Below, piece by piece: positions 26,395 through 35,644 of a DNA stretch of 64,000 nt. Position 1 is the first letter of the stretch. Every line of letters begins with the position of its first letter. The translations under genes were made by a program, and so were the position numbers. Below the pieces are notes generated by a model, which saw only the letters and a list, made by a program, of their open reading frames with translations, was not told the DNA's origin and did not search any database. Origin of the DNA: Microbacterium sp. LWS13-1.2 (GTDB lineage Bacteria > Actinomycetota > Actinomycetes > Actinomycetales > Microbacteriaceae); contig NZ_CP151632.1 of assembly GCF_040144835.1 (NCBI RefSeq), positions 4,262,448 through 4,326,447 of the forward strand, given 5' to 3'.

Positions 26395-27331
26395 ATGCCG
26401 TGGGACACGGAGGACGCCCTGACCGCCGCGCTCTACCGCGTCCGCATGCGCGGCGCGTTCTATTCGTGGACGGAAGCGTCCGCGGAGGGTTCCGTGGAGA
26501 TGCCGCAGTGTCCAGGCACGCTCAGCTTCCACATCGTCGCGCACGGGACGGCGCACCTCGAGGTCGAGGGTGCCGACGCTGTCCCGCTTGATGCCGGGAT
26601 GCTCGCGCTCGTGCCACGGGGGATCGGGCACCGCATCTCGACGAGTCCCGGTGCGCAGGTCGTCGGACGCGCCGACCTCCTGCCGCAGACGATGCTCGGC
26701 GACGCCTTCTCGATGCTGAGGATCGGGCCGGAGGCCGCCGATCCGCCCCTGGCGATGCTGTGCGGTGTGGTCGCGTTCGACTCGCCCGCGGTCGATGACA
26801 TGCTCGCGGTGCTGCCGTCGGTCGTCATCGTCGACTCGGCCAGGCATCCGGTGATGGCGGCACTCCTGCCGCTGCTCGCGCGCGAGCTGCGGGAGCCGAA
26901 GCCCGGGGGAGATGCCGTCGCCACGCCGGCTGGCGGACGTGCTCGTCGTCGAGACCGTCCGGGCGTGGCTGGCCGACCAGGAGTCGGACTCGAGCGGGTG
27001 GCTCGCTGCGCTGCGCGATCCGCAGCTGGGCGCCGCACTCGCCGCGGTCCACCGCGATCCGGGACACCCGTGGACTCTCGACGCGCTCGCGCGCCGCGCG
27101 ACGATGTCGCGCTCGGTCTTCGCGGGGCGGTTCACCGCGGTGGTCAGTACACCGCCGATGACCTATGTGTCGGCGGCGCGGATGCGCGCCGCGCGCGCGA
27201 TGCTCGCCGAAGGACTCAGCGTCGCCGCGGTCGCCGCCGCGCACGGCTACGGATCCGAGGCCGCGTTCAGTCGCGCCTTCGCGCGCGTGAACGGTGAAAC
27301 GCCGGGACGCGTCCGCCGGGCCGCGGCCTGA
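26395..27331 (+). pseudogene. AraC-family regulator with cupin domain, frameshifted
   Basis: Two overlapping frames together encode a normal AraC-type regulator. The first frame (from ATG 26395) gives the cupin sensor domain (about residues 1-177, with FHIVAHGTAHLEVEG and LVPRGIGHRI). The second frame, to the stop at 27331, gives RLADVLVVETVRAWL and the two helix-turn-helix motifs (MSRSVFAGRF and VAAAHGYGSEAAFSRAF). The change of frame falls at ACGCCGG, 26923-26929; removing one C at 26926/26927 restores ATRLADVL and a 311-residue protein. It is either a true frameshift or a base-call error. The partner gene it would control may be the convergent DMT transporter or lost; 26215-26394 shows no gene. 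Confidence 0.75.
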
Positions 27332-27352
27332 AGCGAGTCGATCGGGCGCGTG

Positions 27353-28294
27353 TCAGGAGCGCGGTCGCCGGCGCAGCCGGTCCTGCGCGAGCAGGATGCC
27401 GAGGAAGACGACGAGTGCCCCGAGGGGCTCGTTCCACGAGATCGTCTCGCCCAGGATGACGACGCCGAGGATGACTCCGACCACCGGCGTGATGTAGGTG
27501 ACGGTGGAGGCGCGCGTGGGACCCCACGTTCGGACGGTGTTCTGGTTCCAGACGTACGCGATCCCGGTGCCGAGGCAGCCGAGCAGGACGAGGCTCAGGA
27601 CGATGGGCACGTCGAGGCGTACTGGGGTCAGGACGAGGAACGGCGTGAGCACGACCATCACCGCGCCTGCCATGGCGATGTAGCCGAAAGTGAACGCCAG
27701 TGCCGACATCCCCGTGTTCGAGACGAAGCGCCGCATGTACGCGAAGCTGAAGCCGTAGCTCGCGGTCGCCCCGAGGATCGCCAGCTCGGCGACGAGGCTG
27801 CCGCCCAGCGCGACGCCTTGCCACGGCGCGATGATCACGATCACGCCCAGGATGCCAACGCCGATGCCGACGACCTGCACCGCCTTGAGGCGCTCCACGC
27901 GGAACACCAGCCAGGCCATGATCGCGGTCATGATGGGAGTCGTCGCGTTGAAGATGCTCGCGACGCCCGAGCTCACGTGCTGCTGCGCCCACGAGAACAG
28001 CAGGAACGGGATGACGCAGAAGGTCAGCCCGAGCACCGTCAGGTGGCCCCAGACGCGGAGGCTGCGCGAGAGCTGCTCGCGGCGCAGGAGGACGAGCGCG
28101 CCGAGCGTGAGGGCGCCCAGCAGGATGCGGGTCCAGGCGACCTGCGCCGGGGAGATGCCGGTCAGCGAGACCTTCATGAAGAGGAAGCTCGAGCCCCATA
28201 CGATTCCGGCGAGCACGAACTGCACCGTGATCCAGCGCGCGGAGGGCAGTCGCTCTGCGCGTGTCACAGGAGCCGTGTCGGTCGTCGATGCCAC
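27353..28294 (-). CDS. DMT-superfamily (EamA) transporter
   Basis: The 313-residue protein has ten hydrophobic helices in two EamA repeats, with GIVWGSSFLFMKVSL near the start and a conserved ITPVVGVILGVVILGE near helix nine. Such carriers export metabolites or amino acids; the substrate cannot be read from the sequence. GTG at 28294 follows a TAGGGT box by 6 nt, suggesting a leaderless transcript. The 3' end meets the AraC gene at 22 bp. Confidence 0.88.
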   Translation of the reverse strand: MASTTDTAPVTRAERLPSARWITVQFVLAGIVWGSSFLFMKVSLTGISPAQVAWTRILLGALTLGALVLLRREQLSRSLRVWGHLTVLGLTFCVIPFLLFSWAQQHVSSGVASIFNATTPIMTAIMAWLVFRVERLKAVQVVGIGVGILGVIVIIAPWQGVALGGSLVAELAILGATASYGFSFAYMRRFVSNTGMSALAFTFGYIAMAGAVMVVLTPFLVLTPVRLDVPIVLSLVLLGCLGTGIAYVWNQNTVRTWGPTRASTVTYITPVVGVILGVVILGETISWNEPLGALVVFLGILLAQDRLRRRPRS

Positions 28295-28602
28295 GTGGCC
28301 ACCCTACGGTCGCCCTGCGACGCCGGGGCGCGCGATCGGCTGCGACGTCCGAAATCCGCCGGTCTGCGGCGGTTCGGCTACGTTGCGGCGACGGTCAGGG
28401 GACGGGATTCTCGGCGTCGTACGCCCGGATGCCGGCGAGCGTCGACCCGATTCGGGCGTACCCGGGCTCAGCGTGAGCGCGTTCGCCGCGGCATCCGTCT
28501 GCTGGTAGACTCTTCAGGTTGCCGTTAGATCGGCCGCGGATAAAGAGAGCTCGCGCATCAGGCGTCGGGCGCCGCGCAACGACGAGAAAGGGGATCCCAT
28601 CT
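28295..28602 (+). promoter_or_regulatory. 308-bp divergent gap with rpsO promoter and an inverted repeat
   Basis: The gap holds no gene. A TAGACT -10 box at 28506-28511 with a weak TTCGCC -35 at 28482-28487 would give rpsO an untranslated leader of about 85 nt, long enough for the S15 autoregulatory fold known from other bacteria, though I cannot place a specific S15 site. Upstream, GTACGCCCG (28419-28427) and CGGGCGTAC (28453-28461) form perfect 9-bp arms around a 25-nt loop. The DMT transporter promoter lies at the other end. Confidence 0.5.
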
Positions 28603-28872
28603 ATGCCACTCGAATCAGACGCCAAGAAGGCGATCATCGAAGAGTACGCGACGCACCCCGGTGACACCGGATCCCCCGAGGTGCAGGTCGCGATGCTGAC
28701 GCAGCGCATCAAGGACCTTACAGAGCACCTGAAGGAGCACAAGCACGACCACCACTCGCGTCGTGGTCTGTTCCTGATGGTCGGTCAGCGCCGTCGTCTG
28801 CTCGGCTACCTCCAGGACATCGACATCAACCGCTACCGGTCGCTGATCGAGCGCCTCGGACTCCGCCGCTAA
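28603..28872 (+). CDS. rpsO: 30S ribosomal protein S15
   Basis: The 89-residue protein matches S15 throughout ([21 protein letters not shown], then [21 protein letters not shown]). S15 binds 16S rRNA early in assembly of the small-subunit platform. AAAGGGGA precedes the ATG. In many bacteria rpsO is next to pnp; here pnp is 28.5 kb downstream. Confidence 0.98.
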   Translation: MPLESDAKKAIIEEYATHPGDTGSPEVQVAMLTQRIKDLTEHLKEHKHDHHSRRGLFLMVGQRRRLLGYLQDIDINRYRSLIERLGLRR

Positions 28873-28913
28873 GGCATCGCGCACCAGCGTTCTATCGCGC
28901 GAAACATTCTTGG

Positions 28914-28942
28914 AAGGCCTCCCCACGGTGTGGGGAGGCCTT
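28914..28942 (+). terminator. intrinsic terminator of rpsO
   Basis: AAGGCCTCCCCAC and GTGGGGAGGCCTT form a perfect 13-bp stem with a 3-nt loop, followed by CATCTTTT. It is the most T-rich terminator tail in the window. Confidence 0.92.
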
Positions 28943-28980
28943 CATCTTTTCCGCTGATCGCTGAGCCCGCGGGGCTCGCC

Positions 28981-29775
28981 TCACGCCTCGCGCTGCGAGG
29001 CTGCCGACCGCGACGGGCGGGCGGATGCGCGTGACGCCTCGAAGCCGAGTGGCAGCTGCGACACCGTATCGAGGCCGGTGAGCGTGACCCATCCCTCCGC
29101 CAGGAGTGCGGCGTCGCTGCCGGGCTGCGGGGTGTTCGGCAGGTCCTCGACCGCCAGGCGGATGTGGCCGGCGTCCCGTTCGCTCAGCGTCGTCTGCACG
29201 ATGCCGAAGGGGGCGAGGGCGGCCTCGACCGCCCCGCGGTTGTCCGGCGCGTTCGGGACGTTGACGTTGACGACGGTCCCGCGTGGCCGCTCGAGCAGGA
29301 ACGGCAGGACGCCGATCGCGGCGGCGGAGGCGGCATCCCAATGGAACTGCTCCGGATTCATGCCGACGTCCAGTGACACCGCGGCCGCCCATGCCCCGTT
29401 GAGACCGCCGGTCAACGCAGCGCCCACGGTTCCGGAGTGCAGGATGGCGCGGCCGACGTTCGCGCCGTGATTGACTCCCGACAGCACGAGCTCGGCCGGG
29501 TCGCCGAAGGCGCCGTGCGCCGCGATCAGGGCGATGAGACCCGGGCCGCCGCGCACCGCGAAGGCGGCGATGCCGTCGAGCCCGGGAAGCTCGCGGCGCT
29601 CGATCGCGATACGGCCATCCTCCTCGGCGGCCACGATCGACGCGCTGGAACCGCTGGACTGCCGGACGGGCGCCGCGATGGTCACCTCGAGACCGGCGTC
29701 ACGGGCGGCACGGGCGAGGGAGTGGAGGCCCGGGGCGTCGATGCCGTCGTCATTGGTGATGAGCGTGCGGGTCAT
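28981..29775 (-). CDS. surE: 5'/3'-nucleotidase SurE
   Basis: SurE removes phosphate from nucleoside monophosphates. The 264-residue protein keeps the metal-binding TNDDG near residues 7-11, SGVNHGANVG near residue 100, and HSGTVGAA near 113-120. The Ser/Ala/Arg-rich C-terminal 20 residues are not part of the fold. Its start overlaps the stop of the upstream PfkB-type kinase by 4 bp, so both are one operon. Confidence 0.92.
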   Translation of the reverse strand: MTRTLITNDDGIDAPGLHSLARAARDAGLEVTIAAPVRQSSGSSASIVAAEEDGRIAIERRELPGLDGIAAFAVRGGPGLIALIAAHGAFGDPAELVLSGVNHGANVGRAILHSGTVGAALTGGLNGAWAAAVSLDVGMNPEQFHWDAASAAAIGVLPFLLERPRGTVVNVNVPNAPDNRGAVEAALAPFGIVQTTLSERDAGHIRLAVEDLPNTPQPGSDAALLAEGWVTLTGLDTVSQLPLGFEASRASARPSRSAASQREA

Positions 29776-30851
29776 CGCGGGTTCCCCGATTCCGCCGTCT
29801 CGGGGTGCCCGGCTCGCGGCGAACCGCCCGACGGCGCCCCGTCCGGCGGATGCTCCGCCGGCTCTGCGAGGGCCGCGAGCCCGTCCGGACTGACGTGGCC
29901 TGTCACCGGCTGATCCATCCCCGCCTCGGCCTCATCGAGCAGCTGCCGTACCGTCACCGCCGATCGCAGCGCCGCGATCGCGTCGGGATCGCCGGTTCCC
30001 AGCCCGTGTCGCGTGACGTTCAGCGCGGCCGCGGCGGCGCCGGTCACGATCGCATCGCGCACGCTCTCGCCGCGCGCGATGCCGGCCGCCACGCCTGCGG
30101 TGAGCGAATCCCCGGCGCCGCGCGTGTCGGCGACCTCCAGGCGCGGGGCCGTGATCTCGAGGAATCCGTCCGGATCGAGCAGGAGCATGGGTTCGGGCGA
30201 GCGCGAGACGATCACGGCACGCGCCCCCTCCTTCCGAAGGCGCCGCATCGCGGCCATGATCCCCGCTGCGGAGTCGTCGTCGATGCGGCCGTCGCTCGCC
30301 AACTCCTCGTCGCTGACCTTGAGCACGTCGACGCCGCCCTCGACGACCGCGTCGAGCCGTGGGCCGGCGAGATCGACGACGACCGTGGCGCCCCCGGCAT
30401 GGAGATCGGCGGCCAGCCGGCGGTAGGTGTCGGCAGGGAGCGTCTCGTCGCCGGCCGGTCCGCTGAGGATCGCCAGGCCCGACGCGAGTCCCTCGCGGAG
30501 GGTCACGCCGTAGAGCTCGTCGAGATCGTGCCGGGCGAGGGGGTCGCCGCCCGTCTCGGCGATGATGCGACGCTCGCCGCCGCGGCGATCGTGCACGTAG
30601 GCGGAGCCCTTCCCGGGCCGCTCGACGCCTGCGACGGTGAGGCCCTCGTCTTCCAGCAGATGCCGCAGCATCCGTCCGATCTCGCCGGTCAGACTGCAGC
30701 ACATCGTCACCGAGACACCCAGCCGCAGCAGCATGCGCGCCTGCCAGACGCCCTGGCCGCCCGCGTGGACATGGATGTCCGGCTCGTCGTCGTGCTCCTC
30801 GACGGTGACGGTGAGCGTCGGGGAGGGGGCGAAGATCGTCACGTCGCTCAT
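29772..30851 (-). CDS. PfkB-family carbohydrate kinase
   Basis: The 359-residue protein starts like 1-phosphofructokinase/LacC-type sugar kinases (PSPTLTVTVEE, then GGQGVWQARMLLRLG, where the substrate-binding Gly-Gly is kept), and has the ATP-site and catalytic-base motif DTRGAGDSLTAG near residue 245. A C-terminal extension of about 60 Pro/Gly/Ala-rich residues follows. Substrate is uncertain: a sugar phosphate or nucleoside is likely, and pairing with the nucleotidase SurE suggests sugar or nucleoside salvage. ATG at 30851 follows TAGCGT by 6 nt, a leaderless pattern. Confidence 0.87.
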   Translation of the reverse strand: MSDVTIFAPSPTLTVTVEEHDDEPDIHVHAGGQGVWQARMLLRLGVSVTMCCSLTGEIGRMLRHLLEDEGLTVAGVERPGKGSAYVHDRRGGERRIIAETGGDPLARHDLDELYGVTLREGLASGLAILSGPAGDETLPADTYRRLAADLHAGGATVVVDLAGPRLDAVVEGGVDVLKVSDEELASDGRIDDDSAAGIMAAMRRLRKEGARAVIVSRSPEPMLLLDPDGFLEITAPRLEVADTRGAGDSLTAGVAAGIARGESVRDAIVTGAAAAALNVTRHGLGTGDPDAIAALRSAVTVRQLLDEAEAGMDQPVTGHVSPDGLAALAEPAEHPPDGAPSGGSPRAGHPETAESGNPR

Positions 30852-30921
30852 ACCGCCACGCTAGGCGCGCGTCCCGCCGTCGAGGACCCCCTTGCACGGC
30901 GCGGGGAGACCTGCAAGAACG

Positions 30922-31983
30922 TCAGGCGGAGGAGCCCGATGCCACCGCTTCCCGGGCGCTCGGCTCGGAAGCCGCCGCACGCGCCGCCACGAGGTCCGCA
31001 TGGTAGATCCCGGCGACGTCGGGGTGGGCGCGCAGGCGCGACTTGAGCGCGTTCTCGCCGTAGAGCGCGTGGATCGGATTCGACGGGTCCTGCGTGACAC
31101 CGCGCGCCTGCGCGGCGAGCTCGTCGGGCAGCTCGATCAGCGGGAGGCGCTTGTCCAGCGCGGGGTTGAAGAAGAACGGGACCGAGATGCGGTCGTCGGG
31201 GTACTTCGGCGAGATGACCCGGTGCTTGGTCGCGATCAGGTAGCCCTGCGTGGCGTACTCGAGCAGCTCGCCGATGTTGACGACGAACGCGCCCGGTACC
31301 GGGGGCGCGTCCACCCACCGTCCATCACGCTCCACCTGGAGGCCGCCCTTGCCGGGCTCGACCCACAGCAGCGTGAGCACCCCGGAGTCTTTGTGGGCGC
31401 CGACTCCCTGCTGGGGGGTCGGGTCCTCCTTGCCGGGGTAGCGGACGATCTTGATGAGCGTGGACGGCTCGCCGAAGTGCTCGTCGAAGTAGTTCTCCGC
31501 CGCCCCGAGCGACAGCGCCCAGGCGCGCAGCAGCTTGCGCGCGACGCCCGACAGGTGGTCGTGCCACTCCGTGACGACGTCTCGCAGCTCGGGCTGCGCT
31601 TCGGGCCAGAGGTTGGGCCCGATGAGGCGCGCGAAGTCCGGGGCATCGGGCTCCGTCACGGCCACGCGCTCGGGGCCGATGTCGATCTGCTCGCGCCAGT
31701 CGACCTTGCCCTGCGTGCGCTCGCCGCCGATGCGCGTGTACCCGCGGAAGTGCGGGCTGTTGACGTTCTCGATCGCGAGCTTGTCGGCTTCGGGGAGGGC
31801 GAAGAACTCGCGCGCGGCGCGGTGCAGACGTGCTTCCAGCGCGGGCGAGACGCCGGTGCCGGTGAGGTAGAAGAACCCGACGTCGTGGGTCGCCGCGCGC
31901 AGTTCGTCGCGGAACTGCGCGGCCGCCTCGGCACCCGCGTCGAGCCGGGAGAGGTCCAGGATCGGCAGATTGAGCTCGGTCAT
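30922..31983 (-). CDS. isopenicillin N synthase-like 2-oxoglutarate/Fe(II) oxygenase
   Basis: The 353-residue protein has the plant/fungal-type DIOX_N region first (LPILDLSRL, then GFFYLTGTGV) and the 2OG-Fe(II) core after about residue 165. Iron ligands are His and Asp in GAHKDSG and the distal His in TKHRVIS; DRISVPFFFNP holds the Arg-x-Ser that binds 2-oxoglutarate, so the co-substrate is probably 2-oxoglutarate rather than a tripeptide. The oxidised substrate is unknown. ATG at 31983 follows TAGCCT by 6 nt. It lies between the PfkB gene and the hairpin at 32038-32119. Confidence 0.9.
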   Translation of the reverse strand: MTELNLPILDLSRLDAGAEAAAQFRDELRAATHDVGFFYLTGTGVSPALEARLHRAAREFFALPEADKLAIENVNSPHFRGYTRIGGERTQGKVDWREQIDIGPERVAVTEPDAPDFARLIGPNLWPEAQPELRDVVTEWHDHLSGVARKLLRAWALSLGAAENYFDEHFGEPSTLIKIVRYPGKEDPTPQQGVGAHKDSGVLTLLWVEPGKGGLQVERDGRWVDAPPVPGAFVVNIGELLEYATQGYLIATKHRVISPKYPDDRISVPFFFNPALDKRLPLIELPDELAAQARGVTQDPSNPIHALYGENALKSRLRAHPDVAGIYHADLVAARAAASEPSAREAVASGSSA

Positions 31984-32037
31984 GAGGCGAGGCTAGGCGG
32001 ATGCCGCGGCATCCGCTCGGTTTGTTGCGTACCGTTT

Positions 32038-32119
32038 CCGCCCCCGACGTTCACTTGCGCAGGACGTACGCGACACGCCGGCGTCGCGTACATCCAGTGC
32101 AAGTGAACATAGGGGGCGG
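32038..32119. repeat. very large imperfect hairpin between the epoxide hydrolase and oxygenase genes
   Basis: Outer arms CCGCCCCC (32038-32045) and GGGGGCGG (32112-32119) pair fully. After a 3-by-3 internal loop, GTTCACTTGC (32049-32058) pairs perfectly with 32099-32108, and pairing continues to about 32074/32083 with two mismatches and one G-U. The total is more than 30 base pairs. It starts 14 bp after the epoxide hydrolase stop, so it can end that minus-strand transcript; its size exceeds any ordinary terminator. Confidence 0.8.
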
Positions 32120-32133
32120 GGAGGAAGGGGGCG

Positions 32134-33276
32134 TCAGGCGCGGGCGAAGAACGTGCGGATGTCGGTGACCACCAGCTCCGGCACCTCGAGCGCGGCGTAG
32201 TGGCCGCCCGTCTCGAAGCGGCTCCAGTGGACGATGTTCGTGTTGTCGCGCTCGGCGAACACCTTGATTGTCTGGAAGTCGTCCTTGAACACCGCGACGC
32301 CCGTCCGGGCGCTGCTCACGCGGGGCTCGGCATCCGCCAGCGCGTTGTCGCGGTAAGCCCGGCTCATGCCGGCGGACGCGTTGGCGAACCACGCGACGCT
32401 CACCTCGGTGAGGATGGCGTCGAGGGGGACGAGGCTCGTGCCGTTGCCGAAGGAGTTGAACAGCTCTGCGTAGGCGAGGTGACCCACCGGCGAGTCCGAC
32501 AGCGCCGCGGCGATCGTCTGCGGCCGGGCGGCGTTCATCGTGTTGTAGGCGCCCACGGACTGGAACCACTGCATGTGCTCGAGCCCGGCGTAGTCCTGGG
32601 GCTCCAGCTTCTCGAACTCGGCCGGGTCGCCCGACGGGAACGAGAACAGCTGCAGCACGTGCAGGCCGAGGAACCCCGCGGGATCGAGCAGACCCAGCTC
32701 GCGCGCGACCATCGCACCGTTGTCGCTGCCGTGGATGCCGTACGAGTCGTAGCCCAGACGGCGCATCAGCGTGTCGTAGGCGGCGGCGACACGCGCGGTG
32801 GTCCAGCCCGGCTGCGTGACCGGCTGGCTGAAGCCGAACCCGGGCGCATCGGGCACGACGACGTCGAAGGCGTCCTCGGCGCGGCCGCCGTGTGCGACAG
32901 GGTCGACGAGCGGGCCGATCATGTCGAGGAAATCGACGAACGAGCCCGGGTACGTGTGCGCGAGGATCAGCGGCGTGGCGCCTTCGTGCGGCGAGCGCAC
33001 GTGCACGAAGTGGATCGGCTGCCCGTCGATCTCGGTGAGGAAATGGGGGAACTCGTTCATGCGCGCCTCGGCATCGCGCCAATCGAAGTCGTCGCGCCAG
33101 CGTGCGACGGCATCCGCGAGGTACTGGTGGGGTGTTCCCGACTCCCAGTCATCGGAGGGCGCCGGCTGGGGGAGCCGGGTGCGCGCCAGGCGGTCGGTGA
33201 GGTCGTCGAGGTCGGCCTGCGGAATGTCGATGCGGAAGGGGCGGATGGCGGTGGTGGCGGCGGTTGCGGTGTTCAT
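32134..33276 (-). CDS. epoxide hydrolase, EHN (juvenile-hormone/microsomal-type) family
   Basis: The 380-residue alpha/beta hydrolase begins with the EHN domain (IRPFRIDIPQADLDDLTDRL at about residues 11-30) and then HTYPGS, the oxyanion-hole loop. The nucleophile is Asp in GIHGSDNGAM near residue 180, and the catalytic His is in ETGGHYAALE near residue 360. The enzyme opens epoxides to diols. ATG 33276 is preceded by TAGCGT 7 nt upstream, while a longer frame upstream has no typical domain. It is divergent from a WYL-type regulator that probably controls it. Confidence 0.92.
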   Translation of the reverse strand: MNTATAATTAIRPFRIDIPQADLDDLTDRLARTRLPQPAPSDDWESGTPHQYLADAVARWRDDFDWRDAEARMNEFPHFLTEIDGQPIHFVHVRSPHEGATPLILAHTYPGSFVDFLDMIGPLVDPVAHGGRAEDAFDVVVPDAPGFGFSQPVTQPGWTTARVAAAYDTLMRRLGYDSYGIHGSDNGAMVARELGLLDPAGFLGLHVLQLFSFPSGDPAEFEKLEPQDYAGLEHMQWFQSVGAYNTMNAARPQTIAAALSDSPVGHLAYAELFNSFGNGTSLVPLDAILTEVSVAWFANASAGMSRAYRDNALADAEPRVSSARTGVAVFKDDFQTIKVFAERDNTNIVHWSRFETGGHYAALEVPELVVTDIRTFFARA

Positions 33277-33344
33277 GTCTACGACGCTACGGTCGAAACA
33301 GGCAGGTTCTCTTCCTGATATCCGAGATCGACGAAACGAGCGAG

Positions 33345-34295
33345 ATGGCCGACACATCCGCGCGGATGCTCGCACTCCTCGCGCTGCTGCAGAGCCGCCC
33401 GCGATGGCCGGGGCCCGAGCTGGCCACGCGACTCGACGTCTCGGTGCGGACCATCCGCACCGACATCGAGCGCCTGCGCTCGCTGGGCTACCCCGTCGAG
33501 GCCGAACGCGGCCGCGCCGGGTCGTACCGGCTGGCGGCGGGCGGCAAGCTTCCACCGCTGCTGCTGGACGACGAGGAGGCGGTCGCCGTGGCGATCGGGC
33601 TGCGCGTGGCCCGCGGCGTGGCCGGCGTCGACGAGGCGGGCGCCCGCGCGCTCGCGAAGCTGCTGCAGGTGCTGCCCGAGCGCCTTCGGCCCACCGTGGA
33701 TGCGGTGGCGGCGACCATCGACAGCGGCCCAGAGGACGTCGGCACCGACGCACCCGACCCCGAGGTCGATCCCCGCGTGCTGAGCGCGGTCGCGCAGGCG
33801 GTGCACGCGGGGGAGTGGCTGCGCTTCGACGACCGCGGTACGGCTCGACGCGTCGAGCCGTACCGGCTGCTCAGCTGGCAGCGCCGCTGGTACCTCGTCG
33901 CGCGCGATCCCGACACCCAGGAGTGGGAGACGTTCCGGTTGGACTGGATCGAGCCGCGTATGCCGACGCGGCGTCGCTTCGACCCCGTGCCGGTGCCCGG
34001 GGGAGACTTCACCGCCTTCGCGCTGCGCTCGATCGCGGCCGCCGGGTGGAACGTCCATGCGCGTCTGCGGATCGCCGCGCCTGCGGAACAGGTGATCGCG
34101 CGCATCAACCCGACCGTGGGCGTCGTCGAGGCGGTAGGGCGGACGACGTCCGTGCTGGTGACGGGCGCCGACAGCCTCGAGACCATCGCCGCCTACATCG
34201 GCATGTTGGGCATGGACTTCACCGTCGACTCTCCGCCCGAGCTCGTGCCGCACCTGCAGCGCCTCGCGGAGCGCTACGCGCGCGCCGCAGGCTGA
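33345..34295 (+). CDS. WYL-domain transcriptional regulator, YafY type
   Basis: The 316-residue protein has an N-terminal DeoR-like helix-turn-helix (about 5-55, with LATRLDVSVRTIRTDIERL), a WYL domain in the middle (about 140-220, RVEPYRLLSWQRRWYLVARD) and a WCX dimerisation part at the end. WYL domains bind nucleic acid or small ligands. ATG 33345 is favoured because it precedes the HTH; the frame is open to 33264. The 68-bp gap to the divergent epoxide hydrolase must hold both promoters. Confidence 0.9.
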   Translation: MADTSARMLALLALLQSRPRWPGPELATRLDVSVRTIRTDIERLRSLGYPVEAERGRAGSYRLAAGGKLPPLLLDDEEAVAVAIGLRVARGVAGVDEAGARALAKLLQVLPERLRPTVDAVAATIDSGPEDVGTDAPDPEVDPRVLSAVAQAVHAGEWLRFDDRGTARRVEPYRLLSWQRRWYLVARDPDTQEWETFRLDWIEPRMPTRRRFDPVPVPGGDFTAFALRSIAAAGWNVHARLRIAAPAEQVIARINPTVGVVEAVGRTTSVLVTGADSLETIAAYIGMLGMDFTVDSPPELVPHLQRLAERYARAAG

Positions 34296-34302
34296 TCGCG
34301 AA

Positions 34303-34330
34303 GGCGCCGTCACGGAAGTGACGCTGCGCC
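34303..34330. terminator. bidirectional terminator between the WYL regulator and acyltransferase genes
   Basis: CGTCAC-GGAA-GTGACG is a perfect inner stem with a GGAA tetraloop; GGCGC and GCGCC extend it past a 2-nt bulge. It fills the 42-bp convergent gap. Confidence 0.7.
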
Positions 34331-34337
34331 ACGCCGG

Positions 34338-35513
34338 TCAGCCGTTCTGGCGGGGATCGGGTCGGGGCGCCCGTGGTTGCTCGCGCGGCCGGCGCGAACC
34401 GGTGGGATCGCTGCGACGACCCTCGCGTCGCGCCAGCGTGCGGTCGGCGAACAGCCACGCCGGGCGCGGCTCGACGAGCGGGCGGAAGACGCGGCGCACC
34501 GGGCGCGTCGCCAGCCCCAGTGCGATGAGCACCGAGCCGACGATGACCAGCGGCAGCCAGAGCCAGGTGGGCTCGGCGTTGCGCAGCAGGCCGTTCTCGC
34601 GGAACGGGTACAGCACGAACGAATGCAGCAGGTAGACGTACATCGTGTACTGGCCGAAGTGCGTCCACCAGTGGGTGTCGCGCGGAAGCAGCGCGAAGAA
34701 CGCCGTCGACAGCAGCACCGCCACCATCATGAGGGCGAGGCGCACGCCGCCGGCCCACCACTGGGTGCCGCCGATGGACGAGTAGTTCTCGTCGTAGAAG
34801 AGCCATTCCCGCAGGTTCATGGCTCGCCAGTCGTCGACGAAGAACCACGCCGCCCAGGCGGCGATGGCGAACAGGCCGATGCCTCCGGCGAACACCCACC
34901 ACGGGCGGCGGTCCAGCAGCCGCAGCCGTGCGACGACGTCGTGCTCGCGCAGCCACCAGCCGAGGGTGAAGAAGGGCAGCAGGCCCAGGGTGCGCGACAG
35001 CGAGAACGTCGAGTCGATGTTGGGCAGGTAGCCCGCGCCGATCGAGATCACCACCGTCCACAGCAGTGGCCAGCGCAGCAGCGCGAGGTAGGGGAGCACG
35101 ACGCGGAAGATGCCCAGCGCCAGCAGGAACCAGAGCGTCCACGAAGGCTGGGTGAGGTTGGGGTTGGCCTGCCCTTCGACGAGCCACTTCGTCAGGGTCC
35201 ACAGTCCCTCGAACACGACGTACGGCACCAGGATGTCGGTGATGACACGCGCCATCTGGGTCTTCGTGGGGGCATCCGACTTGGAGAAGTAGCCCGAGAT
35301 CACGGCGAACGCCGGCATGTGGAACGCGTACACGACGAGGTAGAGGCTCAGCGCGATGTCGGAGTCGTACGTCAGCCGCTGCACGGCGTGACCGAGCACG
35401 ACCAGGACGATGCAGGCGAAGCGGGCGTTGTCCCAGAAGGGTGTGCGCCGTCGGGGGCGGGCGATCGACCCCGTCGGGGTGGTCGCCGCGGGGGGAGCGC
35501 TGCTGCCGGTCAT
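34338..35513 (-). CDS. acyltransferase-3 family membrane protein
   Basis: The 391-residue protein has about ten transmembrane helices and begins with FWDNARFACIVLVVLGHAVQR, the typical first helix with catalytic His of membrane acyltransferases similar to fucose 4-O-acetylase. Members transfer acetyl or other acyl groups to surface sugars. The C-terminal 50 residues are Arg/Pro-rich and cytoplasmic. ATG 35513 has GAGAGGTG upstream. No polysaccharide gene is adjacent, so the acceptor is unknown. Confidence 0.87.
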   Translation of the reverse strand: MTGSSAPPAATTPTGSIARPRRRTPFWDNARFACIVLVVLGHAVQRLTYDSDIALSLYLVVYAFHMPAFAVISGYFSKSDAPTKTQMARVITDILVPYVVFEGLWTLTKWLVEGQANPNLTQPSWTLWFLLALGIFRVVLPYLALLRWPLLWTVVISIGAGYLPNIDSTFSLSRTLGLLPFFTLGWWLREHDVVARLRLLDRRPWWVFAGGIGLFAIAAWAAWFFVDDWRAMNLREWLFYDENYSSIGGTQWWAGGVRLALMMVAVLLSTAFFALLPRDTHWWTHFGQYTMYVYLLHSFVLYPFRENGLLRNAEPTWLWLPLVIVGSVLIALGLATRPVRRVFRPLVEPRPAWLFADRTLARREGRRSDPTGSRRPREQPRAPRPDPRQNG

Positions 35514-35644
35514 CGTCACCTCTCGCCGGGGCGCAGACCAGACTATCCGGGGATGATCCGCTTCGCCTCCGCTTGACACCGAGTCCCACGCGGGCTGAGT
35601 CTGAGTACGGCAGCGCCGCCGACGTGTGCCAGGAGGAGACCACG

